Of a stretch of DNA of 48,927 nt, positions 6,722-14,014 are shown one piece after another. Position 1 is the stretch's first letter; every line of letters starts with the position of its first letter. Below the pieces are notes generated by a model, which was given only the letters and a program-made list of their open reading frames with translations, was not told where the DNA came from and did not search any database. Source of the stretch: an uncultured Mediterraneibacter sp. (GTDB taxonomy: Bacteria > Bacillota > Clostridia > Lachnospirales > Lachnospiraceae); the NCBI GenBank assembly GCA_944377745.1, contig CALWFV010000024.1:1-48927 (forward strand). Direction: 5' to 3'. The position numbers and the translations under genes are program-made.

Positions 6722-7336
6722 ATGAAAAGAGTATTATTGGTATCCAGGATGCATAATGTAACAGAGCTTTTCAGAGAGAGCGAGCCGGACTTAAAAGGAA
6801 AAACAGTGACCTATATCCCTACGGCGGCGATCGCGGAGGAAATCGAGGGTATGGCGGAAGAAGAAACAAGGATGCTGGAAGCACTGGGTCTGATCGTTGA
6901 TGAACTGGAAGTCTCCACCGCATCCCGTGAGAGCGTGCAGGAAAAACTGACAAAAAATGACATGATATTTGTCGGAGGCGGAAACACATTTTTCCTGCTT
7001 CAGGAACTGAAGAAATCTGGAGCGGATAAGATCATTGTTCAGGAAGTAAACAAGGGAAAACTATATATAGGGGAGTCCGCAGGCGCTATTGCCGCGTGTC
7101 CGGACATCGGGTTTTCCGGAGAGATGGACGAGCCGGAAAAAGCGCCGGAACTGGCGGATCGTACCGGACTGGGACTGGTGGATTTCTATCTGGTGCCGCA
7201 TCTGGGACATCCGGAGATGGGACCCGGGGCGGAGGCAATCATTGAAAAATATTCGTCAGAACTGGAGCTGAAGGTGATAAACGACTATCAGGCAATCCTG
7301 GTCGAGGACGATAAGGTGAGCAGACTGCCAAAGTGA
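6722..7336 (+). CDS. Peptidase S51 (dipeptidase E-like) family protein
   Basis: A 204-residue member of the PepE/cyanophycinase-like class I glutamine-amidotransferase-fold family. The nucleophile elbow is seen at GESAGAIAACPD (Ser near residue 118), and the oxyanion region FVGGGNTFFLLQEL near residue 80. The C-terminal FYLVPHLGHPEM supplies the histidine. E. coli PepE cleaves Asp-X dipeptides; the substrate here is presumed similar but unproved. AGGAGG lies nine bases before the ATG. It follows DUF1349 on the same strand after 33 bases and precedes a GNAT gene after 76 bases. Confidence 0.8.
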   Translation: MKRVLLVSRMHNVTELFRESEPDLKGKTVTYIPTAAIAEEIEGMAEEETRMLEALGLIVDELEVSTASRESVQEKLTKNDMIFVGGGNTFFLLQELKKSGADKIIVQEVNKGKLYIGESAGAIAACPDIGFSGEMDEPEKAPELADRTGLGLVDFYLVPHLGHPEMGPGAEAIIEKYSSELELKVINDYQAILVEDDKVSRLPK

Positions 7337-7412
7337 TACATAAGAACAATTCAGAAAAAAGAGAAGCTGTAAAGAATTATTTCCGGGAAAAGGTTCGAAG
7401 AAAAGACGGAGA

Positions 7413-7862
7413 ATGGAGATTAGAAAAATAGAAATAGATAAAAAAGAATATCTTTCGCTGCTTCTTCTTGCCGATGAACAGGAAGACATGATCGACAGGT
7501 ATCTGGAGCGGGGCGACATGTACGTTCTGGATGATGGCGGTGTGAGAGCGGAGTGCGTTGTGACAGATGAGGGAAACGGGATACTGGAGCTCAAAAATCT
7601 GGCGGTACGTCCTGACAGTCAGGGGAAAGGGTATGGAAGACAGATGATCCGATTTGTGGCGGATACTTACAGGAACCGTTTTTGTATTTTGCAGGTGGGA
7701 ACAGGAGACAGTCCGGTGACGCTTCCGTTTTATGAGAAATGTGGCTTCCGCAGATCCCATGTTGTCAGGAATTTTTTTACAGAGCACTATGACCATCCGA
7801 TCTATGAGTGCGGAAAACAGCTTGTGGATATGGTATATCTGAAAATGGAGCTGGACAGGTGA
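7413..7862 (+). CDS. GNAT family N-acetyltransferase
   Basis: A 149-residue GNAT protein. Motif A reads LAVRPDSQGKGYGRQMIRFV (residues about 63-82), and the C-terminal PVTLPFYEKCGFRRS is the usual motif B. A long loop rich in aromatic residues (NFFTEHYDHPIYECG) precedes the last strand, as in several clostridial GNATs of this subgroup. Substrate unknown. The ribosome binding site is weak (GACGGAG eight bases before the ATG). It ends about 80 bases before a hairpin terminator that it shares with the convergent rpn pseudogene. Confidence 0.8.
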   Translation: MEIRKIEIDKKEYLSLLLLADEQEDMIDRYLERGDMYVLDDGGVRAECVVTDEGNGILELKNLAVRPDSQGKGYGRQMIRFVADTYRNRFCILQVGTGDSPVTLPFYEKCGFRRSHVVRNFFTEHYDHPIYECGKQLVDMVYLKMELDR

Positions 7863-7940
7863 AAGGGAGAAGAACAGAGCAGAAAAAAAGGCTGAGATTC
7901 AGAGAAGATTCGAATTGAAACAACAGAAATGAAAGCGGAA

Positions 7941-7968
7941 ACACAGGGGCAGATAATGCCCCTTGTTT
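7941..7968. terminator. Hairpin terminator between GNAT gene and rpn pseudogene
   Basis: A 7 bp stem AGGGGCA/TGCCCCT with a GATAA loop, extended by AACA/TGTT across one bulged base, ends in TTGTTT on the plus strand. It lies between convergent genes. Confidence 0.6.
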
Positions 7969-8007
7969 CATACTTAAAAAATAATAGAATAATTGACTTT
8001 TGTGCTA

Positions 8008-8894
8008 TCAGATGCCGTATTTTTTATAAAGAGTCTCGCGATATTCCGGATCGGATGCGATTTTTATGATAAGGTCATTTTTATTTTCTTTGTTGAGTAT
8101 TAAGATCAGTCGGCTATAACGTTCAGCAGCTTCCCTTCGACCTTTTTCTATCGCATCATCCCATATCATCTGTCCGAGTTTTGTCATTGTGATCGCCTCC
8201 TTGATCGCTTCTAATTCTTCGTTATCCAGAAATTTTGATGCCAGAACATACAGGATTGCTTCCATTTTCTGGATTTCACTTTTTTGAAAAACAACTTCCG
8301 CATTTTAAGTATACTTATGCAACGGAGAATCCGGTCTTTCTGCTCAGAGCGCCCGCCCATGAGGGGCGCTCTGAGCAGGGGAATGATATCCATCCGGGTG
8401 ACTGAATCTTCCGTTTTGCCAATGAGTTTTTCTAATACCATGTCTGCATCGTATTCCTTTAGTTGAATAAGCCTTACGCGGTAAGTGTTGATCCCTTCTG
8501 TGATGCTATCCCGAAGTTTTTTTACTTTGGAAGAACAGATAACGTAGGTTACTACCGGAGCGCCGTACAGCCTTGCAGTGGATGATTCATATTCGCGGAA
8601 CCGCTTCAGGTCTTCTTCAGAGATGAAGTCGCTCTCGAATTCAAAATGATAATAGGTGCCGTTTTCCATTTCGTAGAGAAAGTCTTCGTACATGTGCTTT
8701 GCCTCAAGTTCTACGATCTCTGTAGGAGCAGGCCGGAGAGCCTTTTCTTTGATCCCAAGCCAGTGGATCAGTTCATCTCCGAAGTAAGCGGCAGCGGATT
8801 TCAGCACCAGATCTTCGGAATGGACAAACGAGTTTTTTCTTTTGTTATCCTGCAATATTACCTCTGTTTCCAGCGGCACAGGAACTATCTCCAT
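8008..8894 (-). pseudogene. Rpn family nuclease, second copy, frameshifted
   Basis: A duplicate of the Rpn protein at 4205-5107. The N-terminal part from ATG 8894 (MEIVPVPLETEVILQ, LKSAAAYFGDELIHWLG, MYEDFLYEMENG) runs to about residue 195 and then leaves frame. The C-terminal part (MEAILYVLASKFL, MTKLGQMIWDDAIEKG, DPEYRETLYKKYGI) continues in the next frame. The break maps to the T run at 8303-8306 (an A run on the coding strand) where one base is missing compared with copy 1. The two copies remain similar over their whole length and upstream. The start ATG corresponds to GTG in copy 1 and again has no Shine-Dalgarno sequence. Confidence 0.8.
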
Positions 8895-9120
8895 ATCATT
8901 ATAATAGCATACACGACAGCAGTTTGCTTTTGATATTTTATAAATTATGAAATATTTCAAGGTTACAGTTCCGTTGAGTTTATTCATTGGATATCTGTCC
9001 GAAGCGGACGGTGATATTCAGATGAGAAAGTTCCGGATATCTGGTATCCGGGATATGAAATGAAAATGGAACATATCAGATATGGTGGCAGTACTGTGCA
9101 GGACTGCTATCTGTGGATAA
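8895..9120 (-). other. Structured 5' leader of rpn copy 2
   Basis: This is the counterpart of 5108-5350. Hairpins: 8997-9009 (perfect 5 bp stem GTCCG/CGGAC) and 9033-9051 (perfect 7 bp stem CCGGATA/TATCCGG, loop of five). Compared with copy 1 the stems keep pairing while the bases change. Confidence 0.55.
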
Positions 9121-9121
9121 T

Positions 9122-9150
9122 ATGATAGCACAGGCAGCAGGCAAAGACAA
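9122..9150 (-). promoter_or_regulatory. rpn copy 2 promoter
   Basis: Minus-strand TTGTCT (9150-9145), 17 bp spacer, TATCAT (9127-9122) with an upstream TG. Same geometry as the copy 1 promoter. Confidence 0.55.
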
Positions 9151-9182
9151 TGCAAATTTGTGTGTCGCGGTATTGAGGATTA

Positions 9183-9211
9183 TTGAAGGGGAGGCGAATC
9201 GCTGATATAAT
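9183..9211 (+). promoter_or_regulatory. Forward promoter of the rpn module, copy 2
   Basis: TTGAAG (9183-9188), 17 bp, TATAAT (9206-9211) with an extended -10, identical in layout to 5405-5433. Downstream lies a decayed stretch, including a possible gene tail at about 9273-9329 that I do not recognise, and then a VOC pseudogene. Confidence 0.65.
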
Positions 9212-9389
9212 GGGGATACGATAGTTATTTTGTAAATTTTCTTCTTTATCAGTCTTAAAAAGCTGAATCTATTATAGAGGAGATTTATAAGGAATATATT
9301 TCGCCGGAATTGCTTGAGCTGAAAATGTGAGAAGGGTATAAACTAAGCTTATAGAATTTAAAGCAGTGGAACCTGAAAATGAAGGGGAA

Positions 9390-9721
9390 ATGAGGATTAT
9401 GCGATTGGGTACAACTTATATTTGTGTCGATAACATGGAAAGATCATTAAACTTTTATAGAGAAATTCTGCAACAGGAACCAATCCTCTGTAATGAAGAC
9501 AGATAGGTATCCTTCGAGTGCGGAAATTCTCTTTATAACAGAAAATATGACGAAAAGCTAATCAAAGAAGGCAAGACTTATCTATTGGAGAAGTGTCAGA
9601 AATACTATTTGTCAATGTTCATATGCCGTATTACTATTTTAACATTACTGATCCGGATGGAAATGTTTTGGAAATTACAGGAAATTATGAAGGAGGAATC
9701 AAATATGCTTATCAACTTTAA
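9390..9721 (+). pseudogene. VOC (glyoxalase-fold) family protein, decayed
   Basis: The first part reads LGTTYICVDNMERSLNFYRE, as in vicinal-oxygen-chelate proteins, then meets an in-frame TAG at 9507-9509 where a tryptophan is expected. It continues with VSFECGNSLYNRKYDEKLIKEG. About 40 residues of the family are then missing across a junction near 9582, after which the C-terminal part (IGEVSEILFVNVHMPYYYF, DPDGNVLEITGNY) is in a different frame and ends at 9721. A nonsense mutation plus an out-of-frame deletion make this a pseudogene. Its 3' end overlaps the start of the cupin gene. Confidence 0.75.
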
Positions 9722-10034
9722 TGAAATAACGGAGATGACGGTGCCGGGAATGAACGGCGGCACCGGGGAGATGTCAGCAAGAATGTACATGAGCGATGCG
9801 GGAAAGATCATTCCGTGCAGGATCCATGCCGGAGGTTCGATTGGTCTGCACAGGCATGAAACGAGTGACGATATCAATTATATCATTTCCGGAACCGGGA
9901 AAGCCATCTGCGACGGACAGGAGGAAACGCTGGCTGCGGGAACCTGTCATGTCTGCAAGAAAGGTTCGGAGCACAGCATCGTCAATACCGGAAAAGAAGA
10001 TCTGGTCATGCTGACGGTTGTGGTAGAACGGTAA
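9705..10034 (+). CDS. Small cupin domain protein
   Basis: A 109-residue single-domain cupin. The metal-binding motif 1 is visible as GSIGLHRHETSDDINYIISG (residues 44-63) and motif 2 as CKKGSEHSIVNTG near residue 85. Such proteins bind a metal and serve as small enzymes or sensors; the ligand cannot be told. The start is fixed by AGGAGG eight bases before the ATG at 9705; a longer in-frame reading from 9585 would run through the VOC pseudogene and has no ribosome binding site. It precedes tag after 34 bases, probably in one operon with tag and the flavin reductase. Confidence 0.85.
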   Translation: MLINFNEITEMTVPGMNGGTGEMSARMYMSDAGKIIPCRIHAGGSIGLHRHETSDDINYIISGTGKAICDGQEETLAAGTCHVCKKGSEHSIVNTGKEDLVMLTVVVER

Positions 10035-10068
10035 AGTTGAAGGAGAGACGGGAAAGAGAGGTGATCCT

Positions 10069-10671
10069 GTGAACAGATGTCCCTGGTGCACATGTAATGA
10101 GAAAATGACCCGCTACCATGACGAGGAGTGGGGCGTGCCGCTCCACGATGATCAGAAGCAGTTTGAGTTTCTGATGATGGAGGTCATGCAGTGTGGACTG
10201 AACTGGAACATGATGATACAGAAACGTGAGGTCTTCCGGAAATGTTTTGATGAGTTTGACTTTGACAAAGTGGCAGAATACGGGGAAAAAGATATTGAGC
10301 GGATCATGAACACGGAAGGGATGATCCGGTCGAGGCGAAAGATCGAAGCGGTCATACATAATGCCCGGTGTTTCCAGAAGATACGGGACGAGTACGGCTC
10401 TTTCAGCGAATATATCTGGGGCTTTACAAAGGGAAAGACGTACCTGTATACCGGACACCAGAGAGGCGAGATTCCTGCGCGGAACGGTCTGTCCGACAGG
10501 GTGAGCAAGGATCTGAAGAAACGCGGGATGAAGTATATGGGCTCAGTCACAGTCTACTCCCATCTCCAGGCATGCGGGATCATCAACGACCATATGGGAT
10601 CCTGTTTCAGGTATCCGCAGCTGCTGGAAATGTCGGATGCGGTCCATAAAAGGAGGGAGAAGGAAGGATGA
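10069..10671 (+). CDS. tag: DNA-3-methyladenine glycosylase I
   Basis: A 200-residue protein matching Tag throughout: MNRCPWC at the N-terminus with the zinc cysteine, YHDEEWGVPLHDD, FEFLMMEVMQCGLNW, and the C-terminal MKYMGSVTVYSHLQACGIINDH with the zinc histidine and cysteine region. Tag excises 3-methyladenine from alkylated DNA as the first step of base excision repair, in the cytoplasm. Length fits (E. coli Tag is 187). The start is GTG at 10069 after GAGAGG. The TGA stop overlaps the ATG of the next gene (ATGA), so the flavin reductase is translationally coupled to it. Confidence 0.92.
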   Translation: MNRCPWCTCNEKMTRYHDEEWGVPLHDDQKQFEFLMMEVMQCGLNWNMMIQKREVFRKCFDEFDFDKVAEYGEKDIERIMNTEGMIRSRRKIEAVIHNARCFQKIRDEYGSFSEYIWGFTKGKTYLYTGHQRGEIPARNGLSDRVSKDLKKRGMKYMGSVTVYSHLQACGIINDHMGSCFRYPQLLEMSDAVHKRREKEG

Positions 10672-11315
10672 AGATTGAGATCGGGAAAGAATTCCCTCAA
10701 TATTTTAAGTTGTTATATCCGGAGGAATTCGAACTTTTTTCCCACTTTGAGACAACAACGGGGATTCCGACAGTGCTTTTCGCTATCACTACGTGGAAAG
10801 AGAACGGACAGCCGAATGTCTGCTTTCATGCCTGGAGCTGTTTCCACGGGGATAAAACAGCATTCTTTGCGGTGATGGGGAATCTGTATCAGCACACACA
10901 TACTTATGCGAATATTTTAAGGGAGCAATGTTTCTGTATTAACTTTCTCACGATCCGGTATTATGACAGACTGGTGGAGACGATTCACAATAATGACTAT
11001 GAAACCGATGAATTTCAGGTGGGGAGTTTTACTCTTGCGTCGGCAAAGACGATCCATGCCCCGGTCATCGAGGAAGCATTTATGAATATGGAATGCACTT
11101 TGCGGTCCGCGGAGGACCTGAGCGGCGCGGGAGTCACCGCGATGATCACCGGGCAGGTACAGCATGTTTCGGTAGATAAGGAATACGCGAGCGGCTATGA
11201 AAAGCGTTATGGGAAAGACGGCTTTATGATGCTCGTTCCCGCGCCTCAGGATCTTGTGACAGGGGAACCGGCACAGTCTGCGATTGCAACGGTGGACATT
11301 GAGATGCTGGATTAA
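10668..11315 (+). CDS. Flavin reductase-like split-barrel protein
   Basis: A 215-residue protein of the flavin reductase / FMN-binding split-barrel family. Seen: FETTTGIPTVLFAITTWKEN and PNVCFHAWSCFHGD in the flavin-binding half, NILREQCFCINFLT, then HAPVIEEAFMNMECTL in the C-terminal half, as in clostridial homologues annotated as flavin reductases. It probably binds FMN; the electron acceptor is unknown. Its start overlaps the tag stop by four bases (ATGA). It is not a close copy of the protein at 185-751. Confidence 0.78.
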   Translation: MKIEIGKEFPQYFKLLYPEEFELFSHFETTTGIPTVLFAITTWKENGQPNVCFHAWSCFHGDKTAFFAVMGNLYQHTHTYANILREQCFCINFLTIRYYDRLVETIHNNDYETDEFQVGSFTLASAKTIHAPVIEEAFMNMECTLRSAEDLSGAGVTAMITGQVQHVSVDKEYASGYEKRYGKDGFMMLVPAPQDLVTGEPAQSAIATVDIEMLD

Positions 11316-11354
11316 AGATCGGTAAAAAGAACGGAGAAGAAACAGGAGGCTTTT

Positions 11355-11822
11355 ATGATCAGAGGATTACAGGACCAAGATCTGAACAGAGTAGCGGAAA
11401 TCTGGCTGTCTGCAAACCTGCAGGCCCATGATTTTATCCCGGTGGGGTACTGGAAGGAGAATTTTCCGGCGGTAAAAGAGAGGCTGCCGCAGGCGGAAGT
11501 ATACGTTTATGAGAGGGAATCGGAGGAAGCAGCTTTTAATGATCTGTTCCCCGGCAGCAATGAGATCCTTGGCTTTATCGGTCTGAACGGGGATTATATA
11601 GAAGGAATCTTTGTCTGTGAAGAGGCGCGCTCTATGGGAGTCGGAAGAAAACTTCTGGAGCATGCGAAAAAGAGAAAGGTAAAATTATCCTTAAATGTAT
11701 ATCAGAAAAATATCCGGGCTGTCCGCTTTTATCAGAGAGAGGGATTTCAGATCGAGCGGGAAAAAACAGATGAGAACACAGGGGAAAAGGAATATCTTAT
11801 GACATGGGAGAACAGAAAATAA
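11355..11822 (+). CDS. GNAT family N-acetyltransferase, YjaB-like
   Basis: A 155-residue GNAT protein most like E. coli YjaB: MIRGLQDQDLNRVAEIWLSA at the start, GFIGLNGDYIEGIFVCEEAR, motif A SMGVGRKLLEHAKKRK (about 95-110) and NIRAVRFYQREGFQIERE. Physiological substrate unknown. CAGGAGG precedes the ATG by seven bases. It is 39 bases after the flavin reductase gene on the same strand. Transcription should end at the hairpin at 11853-11893, which also serves as the terminator of the opposing small-RNA unit. Confidence 0.8.
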   Translation: MIRGLQDQDLNRVAEIWLSANLQAHDFIPVGYWKENFPAVKERLPQAEVYVYERESEEAAFNDLFPGSNEILGFIGLNGDYIEGIFVCEEARSMGVGRKLLEHAKKRKVKLSLNVYQKNIRAVRFYQREGFQIEREKTDENTGEKEYLMTWENRK

Positions 11823-11850
11823 CAGGAAAGATAGGTATATATAAGGGCAT

Positions 11851-11893
11851 AAAAAATCCACTGTATCGATCACCTTTTCGTACAGTGGATTTT
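11851..11893. terminator. Bidirectional intrinsic terminator
   Basis: A 13 bp perfect stem (AAAATCCACTGTA at 11853-11865 with TACAGTGGATTTT at 11881-11893) is flanked by A runs on the left and T runs on the right. It can terminate the GNAT transcript (plus) and the small-RNA unit (minus, ending TGGATTTTTT). Confidence 0.85.
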
Positions 11894-12069
11894 CAGCTTA
11901 TTACATCCATGGGCCTGACCTCCTTATTTATTTTTATCTATCTGAAACTATTCTTCCGAATAGTGTTTTCCGTGTTTTAATTTACCTTCCCATTGGACTA
12001 TACCTCTTTTCTTTAGAATTTTTAAGTAAAGATTAAGTTTTTGGTGGTCCGTCCTCCTTTTCTTTTGTT
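11851..12069 (-). ncRNA. Candidate small RNA / leader-peptide unit of unknown family
   Basis: About 220 bases with no protein gene but a complete transcription unit on the minus strand: promoter at 12076-12104, two strong Shine-Dalgarno-like AGGAGG sites (near 12053-12060 and 11919-11925), a 7 bp hairpin with a GGAA tetraloop (11947-11964) and the intrinsic terminator at 11893-11851. The second AGGAGG is eight bases before a five-codon frame, MDVIS-stop, at 11910-11893, whose stop overlaps the terminator arm. I do not recognise an RNA family. It could be a regulatory RNA, or the leader of a gene now lost. Confidence 0.55.
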
Positions 12070-12075
12070 GTAATT

Positions 12076-12104
12076 ATAATAACTCATCATAATCGAAATG
12101 TCAA
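12076..12104 (-). promoter_or_regulatory. Promoter of the candidate small RNA
   Basis: Minus-strand TTGACA (12104-12099), 17 bp spacer, TATTAT (12081-12076). A TATAAT three bases further down would give a 20 bp spacer. The surrounding DNA is AT-rich. Confidence 0.7.
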
Positions 12105-12256
12105 CATGAAATCTGATAAAAAATATAAAATATATAAATATTCAGAAAATTAAAAAACAGTTTGATGAGAGCGGTTATGAAGAGTGCAGCCGGGGATACT
12201 AAAAAGTTTCCCGGCTGTCAATCCTGCAGTAATTATTCTTTGCATTTAATGATATT

Positions 12257-13324
12257 TCATTCGTCTTTTGAAACAATCCGATTGCGTCCTGCTCTTTTCC
12301 CCAGATAGAGCCTCCGGTCCGCAAGGCGCACCAGATCAGCCAGTGATTCGGCCTCGGCGGCCTCAGCGGCTCCGACTGTGATCGTGATCTTCAGTTGCTT
12401 ATCCTGATAATCAAACTGCTGTGCCTCTATTTCACTGCGCAGCTTTTCCAGGATCTCACAGGCCTTTTCCATCGGCAGTGGGAATGCAAACAGGAACTCT
12501 TCTCCGCCCCACCTGCTTACCATGGCATATTCCGGAACCATGCTTTTCATCAGCATGCCCAATTGGGAGAGCGCGAAATCCCCTGCGTCATGGCCGAAGC
12601 GGTCATTGATCTGTTTAAAATAGTCAACATCTCCAACCGCAACTGTAAACGGGGAGTGGATCAATTTCCATTCACGGTACCTTCTGTGCAAATAGTTTTC
12701 TATGCCCCGGCGATTCATCAGGCCGGTAAGCTTATCCAGATTCGACTCTCTCTCCAGTTTGTGATTTTCATCATTTAATTTTTCAAATTCCTTCTGATAT
12801 CCTCCGGCAAAAATAGAACTCACATAGAACAACAAAGAAAGGCTACCTACAGCGTTGAGGAATGTGAAAAAGATTTCTGAGCTTTCCTCCAGTATTTTCA
12901 GCGGGGAAATTAATTGGTCAATAATTTCGTCCGCTATTAGATACACCGCTATGTTTGCACAGACTACCCCGATGATAAACGTTCTCTTAAAGCTAAGAGA
13001 ATGATTTGTCAGGTGGATATAGTTTGCCGGCACGATCAAAGTCAGCAGATACAGCTGTATTCCGCAGTCGTCCCCCACTGAATACACAGAGATAAAAGCC
13101 TGGATCATGACGACCAGAAAACTGACAACATAGCATATGACAAAATATTCCAGCGATGCCCATACGGCGAAAATACTGAAGATCCCTGTCGATATCAGAT
13201 AAAACTGCGGCAGATACGGCAGATTTAGAATCAGAGTCACCACAAAATTTATGGCCGCAACGATCGATGAACCGAGAAAAAGTTTTCGGAACTGTTTTCC
13301 GATCGCTGCTTCATGCTTTCCCAC
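12257..13324 (-). CDS. Membrane diguanylate cyclase (GGDEF)
   Basis: A 355-residue c-di-GMP synthase. Residues about 15-185 hold five or six membrane segments, with no clear extracellular ligand domain. The GGDEF domain starts at about residue 195: DKLTGLMNRRG, then VDYFKQINDRFGHDAGD (metal and GTP contacts), RWGGEEF (active site, near 270) and LVRLADRRLYLGKRAGRNRI at the end. All catalytic residues look intact; the usual RxxD inhibitory site five residues before GGEEF is absent, so product feedback may be lacking. The start is GTG at 13324, overlapping the PilZ gene's stop region; AGGAGGT is placed ten bases upstream. Last gene of a three-gene c-di-GMP operon. Confidence 0.9.
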   Translation of the reverse strand: MGKHEAAIGKQFRKLFLGSSIVAAINFVVTLILNLPYLPQFYLISTGIFSIFAVWASLEYFVICYVVSFLVVMIQAFISVYSVGDDCGIQLYLLTLIVPANYIHLTNHSLSFKRTFIIGVVCANIAVYLIADEIIDQLISPLKILEESSEIFFTFLNAVGSLSLLFYVSSIFAGGYQKEFEKLNDENHKLERESNLDKLTGLMNRRGIENYLHRRYREWKLIHSPFTVAVGDVDYFKQINDRFGHDAGDFALSQLGMLMKSMVPEYAMVSRWGGEEFLFAFPLPMEKACEILEKLRSEIEAQQFDYQDKQLKITITVGAAEAAEAESLADLVRLADRRLYLGKRAGRNRIVSKDE

Positions 13325-13326
13325 CT

Positions 13327-14010
13327 CTATCGACCTCCTCTAAGCCCGACTGACTGCAGGGCAAATATATCATGGCAGAGCATATCCACTTCCTTTTCCG
13401 TTAAATCAAGGAAACGGCATCCATATCTAAAACATGAGGTTTCGCCTCCGAGAGACACTTCCTGTCTGCGGACGATCTCCGCAGGAAGAACATGATCAGC
13501 GCTATTCTCTAGGAGTCTCAGCCCTGAAAAAGTCAGATTTTCACCGACCGCATATTCCTTTTGGCTCAGAAAACCGATTCCTGTGATGCTGATATCCACG
13601 ATCTTGCAGTCGGTCTCCTCTGTTCCGCTGGCGGTACGTACCGCGCAGGACGATCTTACGGACAGTCTGAAATTTCCCCTGCTCTCACTATACCGCCCGC
13701 CATCTTTCAGCCGGATATACCAGAAAGTATCCGCACGTTGATAGGCTGTTCCGTAAAGAAGTATCACATCTCCTCTTGCCTGAGCATGAAGGAGGGCAAT
13801 CTTGACATCCGTTTCCGAATCTTCGCTGCGAAGCCTTCCATTTTTCCGGCGCAGATCGATCCGCAGTTCTTTTGTTTTTTCGTCACATGCGCCGATCGTC
13901 CCCACAAAGAGAAATTCATTCTCGACTGTTGTCACTTCACACAAAGCCCCTTTATTCTGCAGGGCGAGTTCGTATGCGGCTGTAGCCTTTTCCGCCTGAT
14001 CACTACTCAT
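13327..14010 (-). CDS. PilZ domain protein
   Basis: A 227-residue c-di-GMP receptor. The N-terminal half is a YcgR-like beta domain; the C-terminal PilZ domain shows RGNFRLSVR (the RxxxR motif, about residue 115) and DISITGIGF (the DxSxxG motif), which bind c-di-GMP. It therefore probably reads the second messenger made and degraded by its neighbours and acts on an unknown target, often motility or surface export in this family. The start at 14010 follows AAGGAGGAAT, which lies over the end of the upstream gene, four bases from that gene's stop. A longer reading frame upstream of 14010 only overlaps the EAL gene. Confidence 0.88.
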   Translation of the reverse strand: MSSDQAEKATAAYELALQNKGALCEVTTVENEFLFVGTIGACDEKTKELRIDLRRKNGRLRSEDSETDVKIALLHAQARGDVILLYGTAYQRADTFWYIRLKDGGRYSESRGNFRLSVRSSCAVRTASGTEETDCKIVDISITGIGFLSQKEYAVGENLTFSGLRLLENSADHVLPAEIVRRQEVSLGGETSCFRYGCRFLDLTEKEVDMLCHDIFALQSVGLRGGR

Positions 14011-14014
14011 ACTG

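Noticed and set aside
9585-9704. Longer start for the cupin gene
   Set aside because: These residues are the wrong frame of the VOC pseudogene; AGGAGG sits correctly before ATG 9705.
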